A DNA stretch of 16,970 bases from Ruminococcus sp. UBA1780 (lineage in GTDB: Bacteria; Bacillota; Clostridia; Oscillospirales; Ruminococcaceae): NCBI GenBank assembly GCA_002315235.1, contig DCGK01000027.1, forward strand, positions 512 to 17,481. The letters are read 5' to 3'. The notes under the pieces were generated by a model. It was not told the origin of the DNA, made no database searches, and was given only the letters and a program-made list of their open reading frames with translations. The translations under genes and the position numbers were made by a program. Each line of letters opens with the position of its first letter. Position 1 is the first letter of the stretch. Below are positions 7,901 through 13,810 of the stretch, piece after piece.

Positions 7901-8677
7901 AGTAATATTTTTCAGCAGCATGCGGTTTTTCATGAGGTCATACTCTGTTTTCTTGTGCTCGGTTATGTCATTGCCGAAGCCTATGAAGTATTCCTCGCCG
8001 CTCGGACCTGCCATCTTTTTGAATGAGCAGCTGATCCAGCTGGTTGTGTTGTTTATTCCGTTTACTCTGACGGTGCATCCGCATATGGTTCCGGACTTCT
8101 CAGCGCATCGTATTGCATGGACAAAATGATCCACATCGCAGGAGTTCATAAAATCAGTGTACACCGGACTGAGTTTTTCTGCTTCCTCACGTGTGTATCC
8201 GATTACTCTGAGGAAGCTGTCGTTGTAGAAGTAAGGGAACTGTTCACCGCTTCTGAATTTGAAAATAAGAGGCTGCATTTCCCTGATCAGTTCATCCTGC
8301 TGCCTGAACAGCTCTGAGTCACCGAGTACTGAAAATGCGTATATTATACGTTCATAGTTGTCCTCAGTGGTTGTATATATAAGATTGCATCTTACGAATA
8401 TCAGTGTACGGTCCTTCCTGACAAGACGAAGATTAAGACTCTCGAAAGGACTGACGGATGAAACGGAGTTTCTGACTTTCCGGAACCTTGCGAGATCTTC
8501 ACTGTAAATAATATTTGTCAGATCGCGGACTGAGGGGTCAGTGAGAGAATCACATCCAATAAGGTTTGAAAATCTGGAGTCATATTCACATGTAGTACTG
8601 TCGCCGCGTATATCGGTTATAAAAAAGCAGTCGCAGCTTGTATCGTTATAGCAAAGATCCTTTGATGAATACATCAT
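4982..8677 (-). CDS. Multi-PAS, tandem GGDEF, EAL protein: likely c-di-GMP phosphodiesterase
   Basis: A 1231-residue protein without obvious membrane segments. Approximate order: five PAS-like sensor modules (15-125, 130-240, 245-365, 380-495, 505-625), a first GGDEF domain (640-810), a second GGDEF-like domain (815-970) and an EAL domain (985-1225). The EAL domain keeps its catalytic signatures: EAL in MEALVRWKHP (1007-1009), ELEVTES, DDFGSGYS (from D1128), KIDKAF, CEGVE and QGYLFGKP. It should therefore hydrolyse cyclic di-GMP. The first GGDEF reads YGDEF (720-724) and the second FADNF (880-884), so the second is surely inactive and the first doubtful. They may bind GTP or act as regulatory modules, as known for degenerate GGDEF domains. 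The start ATG at 8677 has GGAAGGAG 5 nt upstream. The gene is monocistronic with its own promoter. The sensed signal is unknown. Confidence 0.9.
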   Translation of the reverse strand: MMYSSKDLCYNDTSCDCFFITDIRGDSTTCEYDSRFSNLIGCDSLTDPSVRDLTNIIYSEDLARFRKVRNSVSSVSPFESLNLRLVRKDRTLIFVRCNLIYTTTEDNYERIIYAFSVLGDSELFRQQDELIREMQPLIFKFRSGEQFPYFYNDSFLRVIGYTREEAEKLSPVYTDFMNSCDVDHFVHAIRCAEKSGTICGCTVRVNGINNTTSWISCSFKKMAGPSGEEYFIGFGNDITEHKKTEYDLMKNRMLLKNITENLSCATLVLNSAETNAELIRANKGFMTLFGYSEEDTEKYRKNISELIIHPNDHSDFIHGIMRTGYGQNNICRAITGDGRTIWVSFASFGSFEDDKPCYVCTFHDVTVIQEMKNELDAVRGALASEAAKCDDVYCVIDFNERTLTIPDIFSQKYNLPEIIENMPEGLFRYGTVQDSFREAVTSLYFDIKNGSHHGSCNLKLDRPETGPLWVKADVTAVDGRDCCSSKAIVILSDVSREVRSDNEVEAFSAPASEGEIFSCILNLSKSRILNFRSISGLNVPLSKDSFCDPVLISSLVSRTHPEDRSSVMHSIDLKTLWKNYFDGCRNSELIFRIRDRSGRYMAVKALISYYNDEMTEDVILSFTVIENEENPECRSITESDYSGAVRPQFLVSKDVFRALVNDYLESHSSTEKFHALYVLDINGFMELSKKLGSKTGQKILNAVSESVLSLKLSGTAGKMYGDEFLVFVRDIPSYDEINLTAKHISTLCQNISVPELKDGTITGCAGVSYFPVHGNDFDTLYRKAESALRSAKRFDRSSYAIYTDEFTADRRQLKVSDFKEKASEIVKTQGITFHLYNADIRHFRNINHIKGYEKGDAILLEICSMLQEFLKPGEYFTRLFADNFLLLTLVHDTDAVLRRMDEINYRLQKLNIAEAGEIMFSAGYVVIDDSNRNAEFEQLLDCAIIAHEKAKEEKRTAFIQFRPGMGDEEFHEYEILSEISDAVKNGQICTFVQPQYDILNREYVSMEALVRWKHPVRGLLTPDSFIGVCEANGFISSIDFCVLEQMCAFIRQRLDMKLRVLPVAVNQSQITIHEKGYVKRLTALVEKYNVPPEYIELEVTESAYVKNLNETISVLSQLRQYGFRISMDDFGSGYSTLNFLKDIPVDALKIDKAFLTRTLMEKKPAEIIKSITSMAHNINIKVVCEGVEHEQQVQFLENIGCELAQGYLFGKPMPYSEVSEFIDNSGSVVSL

Positions 8678-8728
8678 CGTTTCTCCTTCCCTGAACGGAG
8701 TTATCAGATTCGGTTGTCAAATTTATTC

Positions 8729-8745
8729 TGACGTTCACTATAATT
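8729..8745. repeat. TTATAGTGAACG repeat, half-site copy A
   Basis: Plus-strand TGACGTTCACTATAATT, identical over 17 nt to 8906-8922 and closely related to the arms of the palindromes at 10019-10057 and 13626-13657. No clear second arm is seen here. It coincides with the start point of the PAS/GGDEF/EAL gene, so it may be a regulatory site or a repeat remnant. Confidence 0.6.
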
Positions 8746-8771
8746 ATATACTATATTCATCATGAAATCAA
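8743..8771 (-). promoter_or_regulatory. Promoter of the PAS/GGDEF/EAL gene
   Basis: On the minus strand, TTGATT (8771-8766) and TATAAT (8748-8743) are spaced by 17 bp. Transcription would begin near 8736, inside a copy of the repeated sequence AATTATAGTGAACGTCA (8745-8729 on this strand), leaving a leader of about 60 nt. Confidence 0.65.
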
Positions 8772-8842
8772 CAGGATATCAGAAACCGGTGATAAAAATG
8801 TGAACAATGCCCAAAATTATATAAAATCAAATCCTTTCGGCG

Positions 8843-8880
8843 AAAAAAAGAGCCGGAACAGAAATCTGTCCGGCTTTTTA
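8843..8880 (-). terminator. Intrinsic terminator of the LRR lipoprotein gene
   Basis: AGCCGGA (8851-8857) pairs with TCCGGCT (8869-8875), and the stem continues through CAG/CTG around an AAAT loop with one bulge. Read on the minus strand the stem is followed by CTTTTTTT. It lies about 50 bp beyond the LRR stop codon. A T-tract on the other side may also let it act on the plus strand. Confidence 0.8.
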
Positions 8881-8920
8881 TACTATGGTAAACGACAGAA
8901 TATTTTGACGTTCACTATAA
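8878..8920. repeat. TTATAGTGAACG imperfect palindrome, copy B
   Basis: The right arm CGTTCACTATAA (8909-8920) faces a left arm TTATA-GTAAACG (8878-8882 and 8888-8894) that is interrupted by a 5-nt insert CTATG. It sits between the LRR stop codon and that gene's terminator. Confidence 0.5.
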
Positions 8921-8929
8921 TTTATATGC

Positions 8930-10000
8930 TTATTTGCTGTCGCATGCTATATTGTTTTCTGATGCGTAATTTTTAACTGCATCAGATGAGGAGATGAGTC
9001 TGAATTCTTTCATAAGGTATTCTTCAGGTTCATTGTTTTCAGCGAACTCTGATGTGTCAGCAGTGTATCCGAAGGCTTTTTCCCCGATGCAGGAAACGCT
9101 TTCAGGAACTTTGATTTCCGGGAGATCTTCGCACATGAAAAAGGCTTTGTCACCAACGGAGTCAAGAGAACCGGGAAGCTTGATTTCAGTGAGCTGAAGA
9201 CATCTGCAGAATGCAAATCCGTTAATTTTTTCAATGCCTTCAGGAATGGTAAGACTGCTTACCCCGCTGCCTGAAAAACAGCTTTCAGGTATTTCGGTCA
9301 GTGATTTTGAAATTTTCAGGTCCTTAAGCAGGTCACAGCCTGCAAATGCTCCCATACCAAGCTTTGTTACCGAATCAGGGATAGTAACTGAAGTGAGATT
9401 GTTGCAGTCATAGAAAGCATATTCTCCGATTGATTCAGTGTTTTTTCCGAATGTAACTGCCCCGAGCTTATAGCATTCAAAAAATGCATATCCTTCGATA
9501 GTCTTTACCGATGAAGGGAGGGCAACGCTCAGAAGAGCATCACAGCAGGCGAATGCACCTTCGCATAATGTTTCTGTTCCGCCTGCAAATGTAACCGTTG
9601 TGAGTGAGAAGCAGTTTGTAAACGCTCCTTTTTCAATTGTTTTCACACTTGAAGGAATATGGACTGAAGTAATTGAATTAATGTTGTTTACCTTGTACGG
9701 CAGGTTGTCCTGACTGTTTTCATCAGGCTCCTCATAGCCGTCAAATGCGTATGCGCCGATAACAGTAACAGGCTTTCCGTCAATTTCCGGAGGAATATTG
9801 ACTTCCTTTGAAGAACCCTTGTATCCTGTTATGCTGATTCCTCCGTCGATTTTCGTGTATACGAATTCAGATGTGTCGTTAGCTGTAATTTTGCTGTCCG
9901 GAATAATTCCTTCGGTTTCGCCTGATGAGCTGCTGTCACATCCGGTGAAAGCGCACATGATAAGAGAAAGCGAAAGAACAGTGCATATTAATTTTTTCAT
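8930..10000 (-). CDS. BspA-type leucine-rich repeat lipoprotein
   Basis: A 356-residue surface lipoprotein. The N-terminus is a lipoprotein signal peptide (MKK, a hydrophobic core, then FTGC with Cys21 as the probable lipidated residue), followed by a Ser/Gly/Glu-rich linker. From about residue 45 to 330 it is made of LRR_5 (BspA-like) repeats with the recurring pattern of IPSSVKTIEKGAFTNCFSLTTVTF, in roughly nine to ten units of about 23 residues. In gut Firmicutes such proteins are thought to bind surfaces, carbohydrate or other proteins. No dockerin, sortase motif or enzyme domain is attached. The ATG at 10000 has CGGAG 9 nt upstream. It lies only 19 nt behind a terminator-like hairpin that ends the upstream gene, and no separate promoter is obvious. 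Confidence 0.88.
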   Translation of the reverse strand: MKKLICTVLSLSLIMCAFTGCDSSSSGETEGIIPDSKITANDTSEFVYTKIDGGISITGYKGSSKEVNIPPEIDGKPVTVIGAYAFDGYEEPDENSQDNLPYKVNNINSITSVHIPSSVKTIEKGAFTNCFSLTTVTFAGGTETLCEGAFACCDALLSVALPSSVKTIEGYAFFECYKLGAVTFGKNTESIGEYAFYDCNNLTSVTIPDSVTKLGMGAFAGCDLLKDLKISKSLTEIPESCFSGSGVSSLTIPEGIEKINGFAFCRCLQLTEIKLPGSLDSVGDKAFFMCEDLPEIKVPESVSCIGEKAFGYTADTSEFAENNEPEEYLMKEFRLISSSDAVKNYASENNIACDSK

Positions 10001-10013
10001 TATTATTCTCCGT

Positions 10014-10057
10014 AAAAATTATAGTGAATGCAGAATTGCTTTCTGCGTTCACTATAA
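10014..10057 (-). terminator. Terminator-like palindrome, repeat copy C
   Basis: Arms TTATAGTGAATGCAGAA (10019-10035) and TTCTGCGTTCACTATAA (10041-10057) are complementary over 17 positions except one, with a 5-nt loop. On the minus strand the hairpin is followed by TTTTT (10018-10014), so it can end the transcript of the 913-residue gene. The same sequence is a member of the TTATAGTGAACG repeat family. Confidence 0.65.
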
Positions 10058-10072
10058 AATACATATTGATTT

Positions 10073-12814
10073 TTATCTTGGTTTAACTTTCATAATAAAT
10101 AAGGTAAGGAAAACCCATACTGTATGATACAGGATTACAATCAGCGGTGAAATCTGGCCGATGATTCCGATAAACATGAATATTACCGCAAATATAACCG
10201 CCAGAACTACTGACGTTCCCTGAAGCACAAGGCCTGTCATTGAGCTGTGGTGGATGTGCCTGATATTTGAAATGGCAGCAGCCACGGATGAAAGCTTTTC
10301 GCTGCAGATAACAGACGAGCTTGAGCTCTGAACAGGAGCTGTGATTTTGTCGCAGAATCCTGTAAGTTCGTCAGGAATTATTTTTACCATATCCTCCGGA
10401 ATATCAAACAGTGATGAAACAAGGGCTTCGGTAACAGCGCTGTCACGGTTTCTTATTATGAGTGATATGCCGTTGTCCGTGAGTTCGTAAACACTGTCTG
10501 CTGCTTCAGAATCAGCGGTTATTTTTACTGAAAATACTGCCGCAAGGTTACCTGAAACGGAAAGGTACAGAGGAATAAGACCTGATGCGGTGATTTCCTC
10601 GTCTTTTGATTCAGGCGGAACACCTTCGATATTGTGGTTTATCATAAGCTGGCGCGAGCCGAAGAGAACACGCTTGTTTCTGATCCATCCGCAGTGACCG
10701 AGCGAATCCTCATAGAAGAAGTTTTCTGCATTTTCCAGAAGATCTTCATTGCCGTCGATAATGTCCCTGAACATGCCGGTGAAAATACTGCCTGATTTTA
10801 TAACAAGGCTTGCTGCTGAAACAAGCACGTCGTCAATCTTTGCATCCGAGTACATTTTTATGGAGTGGAGCGAAAGTGAACTTTCAGGGAAAAGCTGTGA
10901 AGCATCAACGATAAGTGAGTTTGTGTCATAAAAATCATCAATGCTCTGATATCCAAGAATGAGGCTTTCGTTTTCCCCGGCTTCATCCGAAGCAAGTAAA
11001 AGCGGATAGTTTACAATCAGCGGGATACCGAAGCAGGTACACAGTGATATGAACATTGAAAGCATTGAGGTTATAAATGTTATGTTCAGTGTGTTTAATG
11101 TTCTGCTGCATACTATCACTGAAACAAGGGTGAGAACCACTGACAGGAAAATTGATGCCGGAACAAGTCTGCTGCAGAGATTGTCCGCTGCGTCAGCAGA
11201 GTATGAATACTTGAGGAAGTTTCCGGAGAATCCTGTTTTTCTGGACGCAGCAAGAATCGGATAGTCGTTTACGGCACCCCTGGTGAGCTGTTCGGCTCTC
11301 GTTTCGTTGTCCACATATACAAGACCGTATTTTGAATGAGATCTTATGAGTACCTCAAAGTTTGCTATTGCTCTGTCAGCTATAAGTCTTTTGCCGAGAG
11401 TGTTGGCAAGAAAAGCTGTTACAGCGGCAGGAGTGAATATGCTCACAGCTCCTGACTCAATCATTTCCGGACTTTCGGTTGATATGGCGGCTGCAATGGT
11501 ACACAGTGTAATTGCCACGGCTGCCAGACTGTCACAGTCGGCTTTCTTTCTGAACAGGTTTTTTATTCCTCCGGCAACCATAGGGAAGGAGGAGAAAAGA
11601 ACCGCTGCAGATATGATAAACATCGCAAAGCTGTATCTGTGAGGAGCCAGTGTATTGCTGATAACTGCAGGCATCGGCAGATGATAGAGTGCTGATGCGG
11701 AAAGATAAACGCTCAGGAGCGTTGCGGCAAGCTGTATGAAGAATTTTACGGTAAGACCTGTTTTCAGACTTCTGAGGTCTTCGAGTACAGTGGCTGCATC
11801 TGAAGGATCATTGTAGTCATCCAGAGTGCTTCCGGCATTTTTTTCTGATTTTCTGAAGAGCTTTCTGAAACCGCCTGAAGCCTCTTCAGTTTCCTCGTCT
11901 CCGGACTGTTCAGAAGCGGATTCGACAGAAAAATGCTCCATTTCAGGGACGGATTTGAGTTCTATACCCTGATGTCTTTCGGAAATGCTTCTGATACCGA
12001 AAAGTTCATTTTTCAGACGGGTGAAAAATTCCGGAATCTGACGTATTCTCTCAGCTAATGAAATCTGTTCGCCGTCTGTTTCATAGTCTGTAAAATCATC
12101 TGCTGTTTCCTGTGGTTCAGGAACTCTTATTTTTTCCTTCGGTGCCTGTACTGCTTCGGGTGCAGGTCTTGTTTTCGGCTTCGCAGTGCTGTTTTCACCG
12201 TTTACATATCTTATGTTGTCCTCCGGGTTACGGATAACACGGCTTGTTCTGCGGTTTGTTCTGGCTGTGCTTCTGTACGAGAAGCTCTGCCTTTTATTCT
12301 GAAAGACTTCATCGTCATCAGATTCGTTTCTGCCGGAAAAACCAGATGAAGGAGTGTCGTCTGAGACAGGGGCGGAAAATGTGGTCCTTGTGTCATTTCC
12401 TTCGTTATCGCTTTCCGGAGAGCTGCTGATTCGTGTGAAGTGTATGGTTCTTGCTTCTCTGATTACGGGTTCATCCGCAATTATCGGTGCATCCGGTGCG
12501 TCATCCTCGTCATCAGTTTCCGTATCGTCATCATCCGACGGTTCATCGGCTTCGTTCAGACTGCCTTCGTTCAGGCTTTCGTCTTCGTCCGGAGTCAGGT
12601 CTTCATCCTCAGACTGTTCGCCAGCCGGATCTTCGCCGGAAGCATCAGCGTCAGTATCTTCACTTTCAGAGGAGGAATGTGACTGAAATTCGAATTCTGC
12701 TTCGGTTTCCGTTTCAGGAACAGTTTCCTCATCCGGGCTGATATCTGATTCTGATGAGTCTTCTTCGGAAAGCCGCATAAGCTCATCAATTGAAAAAGAA
12801 TTTTTCGAGTCCAT
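10073..12814 (-). CDS. Pseudo-P1B-type ATPase-like membrane protein with acidic N-terminus
   Basis: A 913-residue protein. Residues 1 to about 260 are low complexity and very rich in Asp, Glu and Ser. The rest follows the layout of heavy-metal P-type ATPases: about eight membrane segments (two pairs at 354-475, one pair at about 550-610, and 859-908), with cytoplasmic domains between. Every catalytic motif is altered. The CPC of the metal-binding segment reads CTC (592-594). The phosphorylation motif DKTGTLT reads DASQLFP (from D637). The nucleotide-binding His-Pro is absent, TGD reads NRD (789-791), and GDGINDAP is replaced by a Ser-rich stretch. It therefore should not pump ions by the usual cycle. 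ATG 12814 has AAGGAG overlapping the rlmB stop, 9 bp upstream, so the two genes are co-transcribed. The family match is from motif-order reading, not a search. Confidence 0.75.
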   Translation of the reverse strand: MDSKNSFSIDELMRLSEEDSSESDISPDEETVPETETEAEFEFQSHSSSESEDTDADASGEDPAGEQSEDEDLTPDEDESLNEGSLNEADEPSDDDDTETDDEDDAPDAPIIADEPVIREARTIHFTRISSSPESDNEGNDTRTTFSAPVSDDTPSSGFSGRNESDDDEVFQNKRQSFSYRSTARTNRRTSRVIRNPEDNIRYVNGENSTAKPKTRPAPEAVQAPKEKIRVPEPQETADDFTDYETDGEQISLAERIRQIPEFFTRLKNELFGIRSISERHQGIELKSVPEMEHFSVESASEQSGDEETEEASGGFRKLFRKSEKNAGSTLDDYNDPSDAATVLEDLRSLKTGLTVKFFIQLAATLLSVYLSASALYHLPMPAVISNTLAPHRYSFAMFIISAAVLFSSFPMVAGGIKNLFRKKADCDSLAAVAITLCTIAAAISTESPEMIESGAVSIFTPAAVTAFLANTLGKRLIADRAIANFEVLIRSHSKYGLVYVDNETRAEQLTRGAVNDYPILAASRKTGFSGNFLKYSYSADAADNLCSRLVPASIFLSVVLTLVSVIVCSRTLNTLNITFITSMLSMFISLCTCFGIPLIVNYPLLLASDEAGENESLILGYQSIDDFYDTNSLIVDASQLFPESSLSLHSIKMYSDAKIDDVLVSAASLVIKSGSIFTGMFRDIIDGNEDLLENAENFFYEDSLGHCGWIRNKRVLFGSRQLMINHNIEGVPPESKDEEITASGLIPLYLSVSGNLAAVFSVKITADSEAADSVYELTDNGISLIIRNRDSAVTEALVSSLFDIPEDMVKIIPDELTGFCDKITAPVQSSSSSVICSEKLSSVAAAISNIRHIHHSSMTGLVLQGTSVVLAVIFAVIFMFIGIIGQISPLIVILYHTVWVFLTLFIMKVKPR

Positions 12815-12823
12815 TTTAACTCC

Positions 12824-13585
12824 TTATTTGTTTCTTTGTCTTACTGCTTCGTACATAAAAATTCCCGCTGCAACAGAAGCGTTAAGAGAGTTTACATGTC
12901 CGTGCATCGGAAGGCTGAGAAGGAAGTCGCATTTGTCCTTTATAAGCTTGCCCATACCGAAACCTTCTGAGCCGATAACAAATGCGATGCCGCCTTTGAG
13001 GTCTGCTGCTGTGTAGTCTGTTCCCTCGGCGTCAGTTCCGTAAATCCAGATATTTTTTTCCTTAAGCTCGTCAATTACAGATGCGAGATTAGGTACCCTT
13101 GCAACAGGTATCCAGCTGGCAGCACCAGCTGAGGTTTTGTGAACTGTTCCGTTAAGTGATGCGCTTCTTCTTTTCGGAATAATGATTCCGTCAGCGCCTG
13201 CAGCTTCGGCAGTTCTGATTATTGCTCCGAGATTATGAGGGTCTTCTATCTCGTCACAGATTATGATAAAAGGATCATGTCCTTTTTCGGCTGCATTTTC
13301 GAGAATGTCCTCAACTGTTGAGTATTCGGCACATGCACATACAGCAATAACACCCTGATGTGCTGCAGAACCGCACATCTGACGGAGCTTCTGGTCGTTT
13401 ACATTTTTGACTACAACTCCGTTGTTTTTTGCCATTGAAGCAATTTTGCTGAATATTGTACCGGCGCCTGAAATATAAACTGTGTCGATAGGCTGGTCAG
13501 CTTTCAGAGCCTCCATTACCGGGTTTTTGCCCAGAATGAGATTTTCGTTCTGATCACCGTCCTGATTTGTAATTTTATCATTCAT
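12824..13585 (-). CDS. rlmB: 23S rRNA (guanosine-2'-O-)-methyltransferase RlmB, TrmH/SpoU family
   Basis: A 253-residue enzyme of normal length. It is predicted to methylate the 2'-O of a conserved guanosine (2251 in Escherichia coli numbering) in the peptidyl-transferase region of 23S rRNA, using S-adenosylmethionine. Residues 15-90 form the substrate-binding domain (ILGKNPVMEALK, then VYISG). The SPOUT catalytic domain holds its three motifs: DPHNLGAIIRTAEAAG (about 115-130), FVIGSEGFGMG (about 196-206) and SLNASVAAGIFMYE (about 231-244). These form the trefoil knot that binds the cofactor. The start ATG 13585 has AGGA 10 nt upstream. It heads a two-gene operon with the 913-residue pseudo-ATPase-like gene. 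A close alternative is another TrmH-family rRNA or tRNA methylase. Confidence 0.93.
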   Translation of the reverse strand: MNDKITNQDGDQNENLILGKNPVMEALKADQPIDTVYISGAGTIFSKIASMAKNNGVVVKNVNDQKLRQMCGSAAHQGVIAVCACAEYSTVEDILENAAEKGHDPFIIICDEIEDPHNLGAIIRTAEAAGADGIIIPKRRSASLNGTVHKTSAGAASWIPVARVPNLASVIDELKEKNIWIYGTDAEGTDYTAADLKGGIAFVIGSEGFGMGKLIKDKCDFLLSLPMHGHVNSLNASVAAGIFMYEAVRQRNK

Positions 13586-13625
13586 AATGTAATCATCCTG
13601 TTTGAATTTACTGTTTGTATTTTTT

Positions 13626-13657
13626 TTACAGTGAAATCTTTTCTGTGTTCACTGTAA
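13626..13657. repeat. TTACAGTGAA palindrome in the rlmB leader, repeat copy D
   Basis: Arms TTACAGTGAA (13626-13635) and TTCACTGTAA (13648-13657) are perfectly complementary around a 12-nt loop. It lies between the predicted rlmB start point (near 13672) and the rlmB start codon, so it would fold in the 5' leader. Compared with the other copies the A-T pair in TATAG is changed to CAG/CTG in both arms. Confidence 0.65.
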
Positions 13658-13678
13658 CTGCGTTTGCATACATCATTA

Positions 13679-13707
13679 ATTATATCATTTGTCAGAATAA
13701 AAAACAA
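13679..13707 (-). promoter_or_regulatory. Promoter of the rlmB operon
   Basis: On the minus strand TTGTTT (13707-13702) and TATAAT (13684-13679) are spaced by 17 bp. Transcription would start near 13672, giving a leader of about 87 nt that contains the palindrome at 13626-13657. Confidence 0.6.
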
Positions 13708-13756
13708 TGCCTTCCGGAAGTTTTTTAGTGTTTCTTCAGATATGATTAGATATATG

Positions 13757-13785
13757 TTGAGTTTTTGGCGTAAATATGCTATAAT
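13757..13785 (+). promoter_or_regulatory. Promoter of the FapA-like gene
   Basis: TTGAGT (13757-13762) and TATAAT (13780-13785) with a 17-bp spacer and an extended -10 TG (13777-13778). The start point near 13792 leaves a leader of only about 20 nt before ATG 13811. It diverges from the rlmB promoter, about 50 bp away. Confidence 0.75.
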
Positions 13786-13810
13786 TTAACAAGAGAAGGG
13801 TGGTGAACGA

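Noticed and set aside
12211..12789. Several open frames on both strands over the acidic N-terminus of the pseudo-ATPase
   Set aside because: They are shadow frames caused by repetitive GAN/TCN codons, with no ribosome binding sites and low-complexity products.
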